Origin: UBA6168 sp041392505
GTDB taxonomy: Bacteria > Bacteroidota > Bacteroidia > Chitinophagales > Saprospiraceae
Reading direction: 5' to 3'
DNA: 64,000 nt
Assembly (NCBI GenBank): GCA_041392505.1
Contig: JAWKLX010000028.1
Span: forward strand, 1-64,000
Part shown: positions 25,803-34,230 of the stretch, piece by piece
Layout of the letters: each line of letters opens with the position of its first letter
Numbering within the stretch: position 1 is the stretch's first letter
Notes under the pieces: generated by a model
The model's input: the letters and a program-made list of their open reading frames with translations, nothing else
Databases searched by the model: none
Told to the model about the DNA's origin: nothing
Position numbers and translations under genes: made by a program

Positions 25803-25830
25803 TTATCTTACAAAATAACTTTATTCTATT

Positions 25831-26853
25831 TCAAATCACCGACGCAAACTGCTTCAAAAACCGCACATCATTCTCAAATAGCAGTCGGATATCGTGGATG
25901 TCGTACAAGCGCATGGCCTGTCGCTCGATGCCCATGCCGAAGGCGAAGCCAGAATATTTGGCAGCATCAATGCCGCAGTTTTCCAGCACCTGTGGGTCCA
26001 CCATGCCGCAGCCGAGGATTTCCAGCCAGCCAGTGCCTTTGGAAAGGCGGTAGTTTTTTTCGTTGTCCATACCGATCCAGACGTCCATTTCGGCGCTCGG
26101 CTCGGTGAACGGGAAGTAGCTCGGACGCAGGCGGATTTTCGGCGTCCCAAACATTTCCTGTGCGAAATACATCAGTGTCTGCTTCATGTCGGCGAAGCTG
26201 ACGCCCTCGTCCACATACAACCCTTCCACTTGGTGGAACTGCGCATGCGAGCGGGCACTGATCGTCTCGTTGCGGTAAACCCGTCCCGGTGCGATGACCC
26301 GGATCGGCGGTTTTTGCGAGGTCATTACCCTGGCCTGTACGGGCGACGTGTGGGTACGGAGCAGTAGCTCGGTGCTATTTTTCAGGTAAAACGTGTCCTG
26401 CATGTCGCGGGCAGGGTGGTCTTCCGGCGTGTTCATGGCCGTGAAGTTGTGCCAGTCGTCCTCGATCTCCGGACCTTCCGCCACGGCAAAGCCCATCCGT
26501 TGAAAAATGGTAACTATGCGGTTCATCGTAGTGGCGATGGGGTGGCGGCTACCCAATGGTAGCGGTTCGCCGGGCATCGTCAGGTCGAGGGCATGGGCGC
26601 TGGCTTCGTCAGCAGCGCTTTCGAGCGATTCTTTCAGCTCCGCAAATTTATTTTCGGCAGCTTCCTTGGCCTTATTGACCAATTGGCCATATTCTTTTTT
26701 CCGTTCGTTCGGAACATTTTTAATTTCGCCGAACAATGGCTTGATCGTATTCTTGGAGCCGAGGTATTGAATGCGGAATTGCTCCAGCTCTTCTGCGGTC
26801 TGGGGGTTGGCAGCCTCAATGGCTTCGATGACCTGCTCTACTTTATTGAACAT
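25831..26853 (-). CDS. pheS: Phenylalanine--tRNA ligase alpha subunit
   Basis: A 340-residue class II aminoacyl-tRNA synthetase subunit that charges tRNA-Phe together with PheT. It has the N-terminal coiled coil (~1-95), motif 2 'VYRNETISARSHAQFHQVEGLYVDEG' (quoted here only as 'RSHAQFHQVEGL'), 'SYFPFTEPSAEMDV' and motif 3 'FAFGMGIERQAMRLYDI'. Also the GSRHP phrase 'PLGSRHPIATTMN'. Full length. pheT is not adjacent, so the subunits are encoded apart in this genome. A terminator follows. Confidence 0.97.
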   Translation of the reverse strand: MFNKVEQVIEAIEAANPQTAEELEQFRIQYLGSKNTIKPLFGEIKNVPNERKKEYGQLVNKAKEAAENKFAELKESLESAADEASAHALDLTMPGEPLPLGSRHPIATTMNRIVTIFQRMGFAVAEGPEIEDDWHNFTAMNTPEDHPARDMQDTFYLKNSTELLLRTHTSPVQARVMTSQKPPIRVIAPGRVYRNETISARSHAQFHQVEGLYVDEGVSFADMKQTLMYFAQEMFGTPKIRLRPSYFPFTEPSAEMDVWIGMDNEKNYRLSKGTGWLEILGCGMVDPQVLENCGIDAAKYSGFAFGMGIERQAMRLYDIHDIRLLFENDVRFLKQFASVI

Positions 26854-27047
26854 GTTTAGTTGATTAGTGATTAGTTGATCGGCGATTGGAAAACCACCTG
26901 CTTATAAAGCGGCAAATGTAAGAATAGGTTTCAAGTCTGATGACAAATTTGCCGAGAGGTTAACCCAAGAGCTACTAATCACCAACCAGCTTGGTATAGT
27001 ACTGCTGAAAATAAGTTTTTAATAATTCGTTTTCGCTAGGAGGTCGG

Positions 27048-27131
27048 AGGTTGCAAAACCTCCTCTACCTAGGCCCTTTACTATCGTTGGGTTGCAGCCA
27101 TGAAACGAATGTAGAAGAGGTTTTGCAACCT
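27048..27131. repeat. Inverted repeat in the pheS/O-antigen ligase gap
   Basis: AGGTTGCAAAACCTCCTCTAC (27048-27068) and its complement (27111-27131) pair with one mismatch across a 42-base loop. The 360-bp gap has no gene. It resembles a small non-autonomous or REP-type element rather than a terminator, since no T-run follows. Confidence 0.65.
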
Positions 27132-27214
27132 ACGGCTTATTTACGAGAAATATTAATTTTCAATTTTCGGCAGTAGAAAACTAATCACAACCTGACTAAT
27201 CACTATTCACCAAT

Positions 27215-28507
27215 ATGCAAACACTCCTGCAATCCTACAAAGCGCAAGCATTGATTTTCCTGTTCATCTGGGTGGTGAGCATGGTATTGTCGGCGGAGTT
27301 TGTGCTGTCCGTTTCGATGATCGGGCTGCTGGTGTTGGCGTTGTTCCAATTGGAAATAGAGGGGCCGCAAGTGCGGGTATTTTTTCGAAAAAACTTAAAA
27401 GAGAATTTTCGGGCGTTCTGGAAATACAAGGCTTGGTTGGCCGTGAGTGTGCCATTCTTTCTTGTCCTAATATCGGCGCTCTGGTCGGGCGACGTGGATT
27501 ATACACTGGAGCGGCTGCGGATAAAATTGCCTTTTTTGATCCTCCCCTTTGCTTTTGCGAGCATGCCTGCGCTCCGCAAAAAAGAAATATTTACCATCCT
27601 TTATTTTTTGTTGGTCATGATGAGCATCATCAGCTTATATGTGCTGATTAATTTTTTGGTAAATTTTGACGAGGTGATGGAATTGCTCGGAAAAGGCGGC
27701 CACCTACCCACACCTTCCAACCATATCCGTTTTAGCCTAACACTCGCTTTTGCTATTATTGGGGGCATCGCACTGTGGGCAGAGAAATTCCATTTTCAGC
27801 AAACATCCGAGCGGTATATTATCGGCGGCATGACCTTGTTCCTTTTTATTTTCATCCATGTATTATCGGTGCGGAGCGGCATCCTTGCCTTGTACTTGGG
27901 GTTGTTTGTTTTGGCAGGTTATTATGTTTTTATAAAAAAGAAATATTTATGGGGGATGATGGGGATGATAGGTATTATTGGACTGCCATTTATTGCTTAC
28001 CAAGCAGTGCCCAGTTTTAAATTAAAAGTGGATTATGCCGTCTGGGATTTCAAACAATTCCAGCAGGGCGGTGGTGGACATTATCCCGATTCGGAACGGC
28101 TGATCTCCATGACTACAGGATTGGAATTGGCGAAGGAAAATTGGCTTTTTGGCGTCGGCGCTGGCGACCTAAAAAAGGCCATGAAAAATAAATATGAAAA
28201 TGAGCTGGCCGGTAATTATAATTTCCGCATGCCGCACAATCAATTGATTTCCATTTTTGCCGGAACTGGCATTATTGGTTTAATTATTTTTCTCGCTGCA
28301 TTTTTCTATCCATTGTTTTATAAAAAGAATTTCCGGCAACCACTTTTCCTCGCTTTGCATGCTGTTGTATTTATGTCTTTTTTTATGGAAAATACGATTG
28401 AAAATAATTTCGGCATTTCTATGTATTTATTTTTCCTGTTGATGGGATTGAATTATTTATTTAATAAGAAAACACAAAAGGGTGGGGTTTATAGCCCCGC
28501 AAATTGA
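27215..28507 (+). CDS. O-antigen ligase/polymerase-like membrane protein (Wzy_C family)
   Basis: A 430-residue protein with about eleven hydrophobic segments starting at residue 12. A larger periplasmic loop (~265-335) is followed by the family hallmark 'MPHNQLISIFAGTGIIGLI', where the His is essential in WaaL-type ligases. Such proteins join undecaprenyl-linked glycans to lipid A core, proteins or growing polymer in the inner membrane. No glycosyltransferase genes surround it, so the glycan is unknown; it could also glycosylate proteins. The gene is isolated, with a repeat-rich gap on the right. Confidence 0.82.
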   Translation: MQTLLQSYKAQALIFLFIWVVSMVLSAEFVLSVSMIGLLVLALFQLEIEGPQVRVFFRKNLKENFRAFWKYKAWLAVSVPFFLVLISALWSGDVDYTLERLRIKLPFLILPFAFASMPALRKKEIFTILYFLLVMMSIISLYVLINFLVNFDEVMELLGKGGHLPTPSNHIRFSLTLAFAIIGGIALWAEKFHFQQTSERYIIGGMTLFLFIFIHVLSVRSGILALYLGLFVLAGYYVFIKKKYLWGMMGMIGIIGLPFIAYQAVPSFKLKVDYAVWDFKQFQQGGGGHYPDSERLISMTTGLELAKENWLFGVGAGDLKKAMKNKYENELAGNYNFRMPHNQLISIFAGTGIIGLIIFLAAFFYPLFYKKNFRQPLFLALHAVVFMSFFMENTIENNFGISMYLFFLLMGLNYLFNKKTQKGGVYSPAN

Positions 28508-28947
28508 AAATTAATAATTGACGTTTACATAAATCAATTTAAAGTTTGGGTTCACGTGCGGTACTCGTCTGGGCGGGTGTGCCGAAAGCATACTGTTTGA
28601 GCGGAGCGAGTTTATGCTTTCTTGATTTTTTGGTTCCCCGAAGTGAATTCGGGGCAGGCATTTTTTATCAAGATTTCAATGCCGATTTTACATCGGTAAA
28701 AAAGAACATAACGTATTGCTGTTCAAAATTTTACTCTTTTCTTTTTTATGATAAAAAGAAACAAAAATCAAGGTTTTAATCCCGAATTTACTTCGGGGGA
28801 AAACAAAGGCTTGACTCCATGCCGCCCCCGCACCCACTGTTTTGCCGCTCCCAACCCGCCTAAACGAGTACCCAACAGACACCGTAATTTTTGAAGTTAA
28901 ATTATTACTTTTCAATTTGCAGCGCTAAAATCTCACCCTTTTGTAAT
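28508..28947. repeat. Gap with several palindromes, related to other intergenic repeats
   Basis: No gene is supported. Contains GAAAGCATA...TATGCTTTC around GAGCGGAGCGAG (28584-28621), the palindrome CCCCGAAGTGAATTCGGGG followed by CAGGC (28637-28660), and CCCGAATTTACTTCGGG (about 28782-28798). The CCCGAA..TTCGGG-CAGGC piece recurs in the elements at 39030 and 52860, and GAGCGGAGCGA recurs at 45160, suggesting mobile or recombining intergenic DNA. Confidence 0.6.
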
Positions 28948-31527
28948 TCAAAACCCATCAATATACTCCACATCATCATCATTTTCCCATTTGGCCGTTT
29001 CTCCCACATCCTGCCATTCTACAGGCTCTCGGAGCATATTTAATGGAGCGCCAAATTCTTTAATTAACGCTGCCCGAATTTGCCGTTTTTGTTTTTCGCT
29101 GCGGGCAAACATATCTTTCACTTTGCTTTTATTGGCCTCGTATTTATATTTATCAAGCGTACCGTAAACATTAAAATATAAATTAAAAAAACCGTCTTTT
29201 TTAGCCTTGATCGGTTTCTGGTTGGAGCCTGATTTAAATTTATTGGCCAGCACCTGTCCGGCGTTTACTTTAATGCTGTAATCGATTTTATCATCAAAAG
29301 TCTGCTCCCCGCAAATGGACATATTCATTGCATTATTTTGAATAAACAAAACGGGTAAATAGAATTTCCCATCTTTTATTTCTATCCAATTTTGCATGTC
29401 CACAAAACGCACCCGGCGAAGGTCGTCCACCTTTGCAAAAGAGGAAAACTCCTCCAATATTTCCAACCCTTTTAATTCACCATCTTGAATACCGAGCCCT
29501 GCCCATACATGTAATTTGTCTGAAAGGAAATGCCCCGTCGAATCCCAATAGGCTTTGATCAACATTTTGGTGTTCATCGTACCTTCGAGATGTTCACTTC
29601 TCACAATCTCCTGTCCTGCATTATCCGTTTGGTAAAAGAATTTCTTTACGTCTATTTTATCACCGCTTAATTTTACTTTTAAATACGGTTCTTTTTCAAA
29701 AAATATAGTGCCGTCCAAAGCGAAATCCCCATCCATACCCTCGGCATTTCCCAAAACCTGCATCTCTGAATTTTCAAAATATAATTTACCGGTAAAATTT
29801 TTTCCTTCTATTTTATTGTAAGAAAACTCATCCACCTTTGCCACGAAATTGCCCTGTAATAAATCAGTGATGCGCTCTCGCTTGATGTATTTTTGGGTTT
29901 TTAAAGAATCCATAATGGCATCGCTCCCGCCTTTTGCGGTAAATTCTGAAACAGGCACGTCGGCCATTTTTCGCAAATTAAACAGGTCGAGGCGGCGGGC
30001 ATTTAATTCACCGGAAAATTGCAGTTTCGCATTTTTTGTATTCAATGAATCCGCAAATAAAACCGGCAATAAATTCCAAGCATTTCCTTTAAAATCAAGG
30101 TCGTTTCCTGCGCCTTCTATTTCCAAGTCTTGCAGGGAGAGGAGGTTGTCTTCAAAAATTAATTTTCCTTTGTCAACGGTTATTTTTTCGCCATTTATTT
30201 TTAAGGCAGCATCATCAAAATCGAGCGAGCCTTTCATTTCCACGTCCGCAATATGCTGGATGGAAACCATATCCCGATAAAGCCCAGCAATGTCGAGGTT
30301 GTTGATTTCGATTTCCCCGTCGCCCCCCGTGATGCCGGGGTGCTCAAAAAAATCATAGATATATGCCATCGGCAAGGCGCCGTCCATTTGAAAATCAATA
30401 AACGGGTCGTCGAGGTCTTCCACTTTTAAATGCAGCGTCATGAGTTCGCGGTGGAGGTAGCCCTTAAAATCTTTGATTTCAAAAGAAGACGTTTTCATGG
30501 AGTTGCCTTCCCCATTGGTAAAAATGGCCTCGAACGAAACATCTTTGAAAGGTTCTTTTAAATACTGATGGGTGAGTCTACCGTTTTGGAGGGACAGGGT
30601 TGCCTCCGTTGCGGGGCTTTCGGTCGCACTTAATTTACCCAAAATATCCATGGAAAAATGCAGTTTCCCTTCACTGGAAAAACCGCCGAGGAGCTCAAGC
30701 TGCTGTTCCGGCAATAGCGCAATGATTGATGATAAGTCAGCATCATCTGTCGTAAGCACGAGGTCATAATCCGAAAAACCCTTCCCCTTTTTGATGTTAC
30801 CAACCAGGCTGAAAGAATTCCCCTCCACCAGCACTTTCACCTTTTTAAAATCGAACTGCCCTTGCTCCAAATCAACATATATGTTGGCATCGTAGCCCCA
30901 TTTTTTGCCCGCAAAATAGCGCATGCCATTGAGGTCGATAAAATTGGAAGCCATTTTGGCCGTACTGGTAAGGTGGTATTTTTTACTCGAAAGCTCACCT
31001 GAAAACTCCGCTTCCTCCACTTGGGTCAGCATTTCCTGTCTCAGCTTATCGTCACGGTAAGCCAGTTCCATGTTTTCCAGTTTGGCCTGTTTCAGGGAAA
31101 TGTTGAAGTTGCTCTCGGATTCCGATTCAGAAGGTTTGAAAATATCGTAATTGTTCTTGCCCCGTTTGTCGATGTGTACGTTCAGCGCCCCGTCACTGAT
31201 CTTCACAGAATGCACTTTCACCTGCGACCCGAACAAACTCAACAGCCGAAAATGAAAGGCCATGTCTTTTGCTTCCAACAGCCCTTCCCCGAATTGATCC
31301 ATCACCACCACGTTATGTAGACTGGCCGTTGCGTTGGGGAAACCCCGTAGCAGGGATAGGTCAAAATCTCCAACGGTTAGTTCTGTTGTCAGTTGTTTGT
31401 TGATTTCAGCAATCAGCTTTTTCCCGACAGCCTCTTGAAAAAAGCCAGCAATGACGACCGCCGCCAACATTAACAGCAGCACAACGATACCCAACCCAAT
31501 GATTATTCTTTTCAAAAACCTTTGCAT
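28948..31527 (-). CDS. AsmA-family inner-membrane/periplasmic protein
   Basis: An 859-residue protein with one N-terminal membrane helix (about 7-32, 'IIIGLGIVVLLLMLAAVVIAG') and a long beta-rich periplasmic part. The AsmA-type start 'LTVGDFDLSLLRGFPNATASLHNV' (core 'LLRGFPNA') and the C-terminal AsmA_2-like block ('LHVWAGLGIQDGELKGLEIL', 'FVDMQNWIEIKDGKFYLPVLFIQNN', core motifs only) place it in the family related to TamB/VPS13-type bridge proteins that help move lipids or assemble the outer membrane. The tail is acidic and probably cytoplasmically irrelevant. The gene stands alone; silent positions become more AT-rich towards its 3' half. Confidence 0.85.
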   Translation of the reverse strand: MQRFLKRIIIGLGIVVLLLMLAAVVIAGFFQEAVGKKLIAEINKQLTTELTVGDFDLSLLRGFPNATASLHNVVVMDQFGEGLLEAKDMAFHFRLLSLFGSQVKVHSVKISDGALNVHIDKRGKNNYDIFKPSESESESNFNISLKQAKLENMELAYRDDKLRQEMLTQVEEAEFSGELSSKKYHLTSTAKMASNFIDLNGMRYFAGKKWGYDANIYVDLEQGQFDFKKVKVLVEGNSFSLVGNIKKGKGFSDYDLVLTTDDADLSSIIALLPEQQLELLGGFSSEGKLHFSMDILGKLSATESPATEATLSLQNGRLTHQYLKEPFKDVSFEAIFTNGEGNSMKTSSFEIKDFKGYLHRELMTLHLKVEDLDDPFIDFQMDGALPMAYIYDFFEHPGITGGDGEIEINNLDIAGLYRDMVSIQHIADVEMKGSLDFDDAALKINGEKITVDKGKLIFEDNLLSLQDLEIEGAGNDLDFKGNAWNLLPVLFADSLNTKNAKLQFSGELNARRLDLFNLRKMADVPVSEFTAKGGSDAIMDSLKTQKYIKRERITDLLQGNFVAKVDEFSYNKIEGKNFTGKLYFENSEMQVLGNAEGMDGDFALDGTIFFEKEPYLKVKLSGDKIDVKKFFYQTDNAGQEIVRSEHLEGTMNTKMLIKAYWDSTGHFLSDKLHVWAGLGIQDGELKGLEILEEFSSFAKVDDLRRVRFVDMQNWIEIKDGKFYLPVLFIQNNAMNMSICGEQTFDDKIDYSIKVNAGQVLANKFKSGSNQKPIKAKKDGFFNLYFNVYGTLDKYKYEANKSKVKDMFARSEKQKRQIRAALIKEFGAPLNMLREPVEWQDVGETAKWENDDDVEYIDGF

Positions 31528-31646
31528 ACGGTGAAACTATTTGTTCGAAAGCACTTGTTGAAACCAGCAATAAAGGTAAAGCAAACCACCCCGACCTTTT
31601 GTTTAGGCCACATTAAATATTTTTTCATTTTTTTTTCAAAAAGGGG

Positions 31647-31677
31647 TTGACAGTAATGGTAGATGTATATACATTTG
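31647..31677 (+). promoter_or_regulatory. Promoter of the tRNA cluster
   Basis: TTG at 31647-31649 and TACATTTG at 31670-31677 are 20 bases apart, a full Bacteroidota promoter. The downstream CAGCCGCTTTTAAAG resembles the rplM leader start. Confidence 0.78.
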
Positions 31678-31715
31678 CAGCCGCTTTTAAAGAAAGGCGA
31701 TACATTAGAAAAAAA

Positions 31716-31790
31716 GGGCAATTAGCTCAGCTGGTTCAGAGCATCCCGATCTCGCATCGGGAGGGTCGAACGGTTCGGGTCTTCATTGCT
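31716..31790 (+). pseudogene. Degenerate tRNA copy upstream of tRNA-Val
   Basis: Starts with the same 27 bases as tRNA-Val (GGGCAATTAGCTCAGC...), but the anticodon loop TCTCGCA lacks the invariant T33, the acceptor ends do not pair fully (GGGCAAT against ATTGCTG) and the T arm is off. Likely a non-functional duplicate. Confidence 0.65.
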
Positions 31791-31799
31791 GGAAAAAAA

Positions 31800-31876
31800 G
31801 GGCAATTAGCTCAGCTGGTTCAGAGCACCTCGTTTACACCGAGGGAGAATCGGAGGTTCGAATCCTTCATTGCCCA
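31800..31876 (+). tRNA. tRNA-Val (anticodon TAC)
   Basis: A 77-nt cloverleaf: acceptor GGGCAAT/ATTGCCC, D arm AGCTCAGCTGGTTCAGAGC, anticodon stem CCTCG/CGAGG with loop TTTACAC (anticodon TAC at 31835-31837), T arm GGAGG-TTCGAAT-CCTTC with one G-T pair. CCA is not encoded. Flanked by two degenerate tRNA copies. Confidence 0.92.
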
Positions 31877-31883
31877 CCCGTTT

Positions 31884-31922
31884 AAATCCTTTTCGGCCTC
31901 ATGCCGGAAAGGATTTTTTTTT
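31884..31922 (+). terminator. Terminator after tRNA-Val
   Basis: AAATCCTTTTCGGC / GCCGGAAAGGATTT stem with loop CTCAT and a run of eight T. Confidence 0.9.
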
Positions 31923-31935
31923 GAAAACCTAATTC

Positions 31936-32014
31936 GGCAGTTAGCTCAGCTGCCCGAGCATCCTGATCTTGCATCGGGAGAACTATCCTTCATTACCCCT
32001 TAAAAAGGGGCTTT
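31936..32014 (+). pseudogene. Second degenerate tRNA copy with terminator
   Basis: GGCAGTTAGCTCAGCTGCC...CCTGATCTTGCATCGGG resembles the copy at 31716 with deletions in the D and T arms; no cloverleaf can be closed. It is followed by CCCCTT AAA AAGGGG and a T-run (31996-32016), a terminator carried along with it. Confidence 0.6.
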
Positions 32015-32207
32015 TTGCAACGTACCTTCCATGCTTTTTCTTCCAATCTACAAACAGCCTTGTTTTTCTTCCAAGCTTATTACTCACATTTGGTTAATCA
32101 GCTTATCCACCAATCACGCAGGATGCAAGAACAATCAGCAAACAGCCTACCACGTGCCGACAAATCTTTCAACAAGAAAGAAAATTAAGAGCGATGATCG
32201 CTAAATA

Positions 32208-33997
32208 GATGCGATTATAAACAAAGCCATTTCCCTTGAAAAAGAGGCCCAACCTATTTTAGATCGCATCCACCCCAACTACAAAAAAAGTGTACGTAAT
32301 CTCTGCATTGTCGGGCACCCGTTCGCAGGACTTGAGCGATTTGCAAAAATTGGGGAGCATGGGACTGTCCCGCATCGCCAAGTCACAATCGCATGTCATG
32401 CTAGCTTGGTCACCAACAAGGCCATCTTGGAGGCGCTCCTCAATGACACCCCACTGCAAATACCTCGTCAATGAACTAACCTTTAAAAAAGGCGAAATCA
32501 AATGCCAAAAAATTATTGGGCTACCGCACTGAAAGCCGAAGAACCCGCATCATGGTGACCATGCCTTCCGAAGCCGCCGACAATTATCAAATGGTGGAGG
32601 ACATGCTGGGTGCGGGCATGAACTGTGCCCGGGTCAATTGCGCACACGACCATCCGGAGGTTTGGAAAAAAATCATCGACCATGTGCGGCGAGCGTCGAA
32701 AACCTTGGGAAAAAAATGCAAGGTGGCCATGGATTTGGCGGGCCCCAAAATAAGGACAGGGGCCATTGTCGAAGGCCCACGGGTATTAAAAATCAGGCCC
32801 CCAAAAGATATTTATGGAAAAATAACAGAACCGCTAAAAATATGGATCGGGGAAACGGCCAAACCGGGTTATTTACATATACCCATTTTAAAAAAGGATT
32901 TAGAAAAAATAGCCGACAAAAAAATATTGTACATCAAAGATGCCAGAAATAAAAGCCGACAATTTAATTTAATAAAAAAAGAAATAAACGGATATATCGC
33001 CCTTTGTGGAAAAACAACATTCGTGGAAACGGATATGCCCATTTATTTAAATAAAAATAAAACAGGAAAATCTATTTTAATTGGCGAATTACCACAGAAA
33101 GAAACTCCCCTCACTTTAAGCACAGGCGATTCCTTGCGGCTGGACAAAGAACCATTATTGGGAGAACCCGCTATTTATAACAAAGCCGGGGAACTGGTTT
33201 CCAAAGCACATATTTCCTGCACGGCCCCTACCGTATTTGATCAGGTAAAAATTGGTGAGCGCATATTATTCGATGATGGAAAAATAGAAGGTGTAATTAA
33301 AAAAATAAATAAAGGAAGTTTATTAATAAAAATAACAAACGTAGCTGGTGGTACGACCAAACTACGTTCTGAGAAAGGCATTAATTTCCCGAATACAAAA
33401 TTAAACCTGAGCGGCCTGACCAATAAGGACAAAAAAGATTTAATATTTATTGCAGAGCATGCCGATGTCGTTAATTTTTCTTTCGTCAACCGGCCAGAAG
33501 ATGTGCAGGAATTATTATCAGAATTAGAAAAATTAAATGCAAAAGACAAATTGGGAATTATATTAAAAATAGAAACTCAAAATGGGTATAACCAATTACC
33601 GGAAATACTTTTAGAAGCCATGCAAGCCTACCCCATCGGCGTGATGATCGCCCGGGGCGACTTGGCCATAGAAACCGGTTGGGACAATATCGGCAGAATA
33701 CAAGAGGAAACTTTATCGCTCTGCCAGGCTGCACACATTACCGATATATGGGCAACACAGGTTTTGGAAGGATTAGCCAAAAAGGGCATCCCTTCCCGCT
33801 CCGAAATCACCGATACCGTCATGGCGCAACGGACCGATTGTGTGATGCTCAACAAAGGCCCTTTTATTTTACAGGCGATCCAATTGTTGAATACTATTTT
33901 AACGGATATGGAACCTTATTGGGAAAAAAATACGCCGATGTCGCCGATGTTGGGAAAAGCGGACCGAGCTTCTAATGCCGGGAACATTAGCGGGTGA
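32208..33997 (+). pseudogene. Pyruvate-kinase-like protein, 5' part frameshifted
   Basis: From 32516 to 33997 one frame is open (493 codons) and matches the barrel of the pyruvate-kinase-like family: 'RTRIMVTMPSEAA', 'GMNCARVNCAHD', 'VAMDLAGPKIRTG', 'DVVNFSFVNRPEDVQEL', 'ARGDLAIETGWDNI', 'IWATQVLEGLAKKG', 'MLNKGPF'. The family's N-terminal helical domain is visible upstream but scattered over three frames: 'HPNYKKSVRNL', then 'QDLSDLQKLGSMGLSRIAKS', then 'SLVTNKAILEALLND', then 'FKKGEIK'. At least four indels separate these pieces. The TTG at 32516 could start a shortened protein, but the missing domain makes loss of function likely. Right neighbour of a broken priA. Confidence 0.75.
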
Positions 33998-34230
33998 CGT
34001 TCTCCTCTCGCAACGTTGATTATTCGACAAACCAACCTTACCCGCTCATTTATTTAACCAAAAAAAAGGGGGATATAAACGAATTTATTTGAAGTTAAAA
34101 AATTGAAAATTAGAAAATTGCTAACTATTTAAATATCAATAATTATGTGCATTTTAATTTCGCAATTTCCAATTTCAAAATAATTTCTAATCTTGAGAGG
34201 CAAACAGGATGCAGTTGCTTTGTACACGAT

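Noticed and set aside
28546..28779. Small gene encoding 77 residues after the O-antigen ligase
   Set aside because: The sequence is made of palindromic intergenic repeat parts (CCCGAA..TTCGGG); no ribosome-binding site or protein-like composition.
31716..31790. A second functional tRNA upstream of tRNA-Val
   Set aside because: T33 is missing, the acceptor stem has a mismatch at its end and the T arm does not close, so I call it degenerate.
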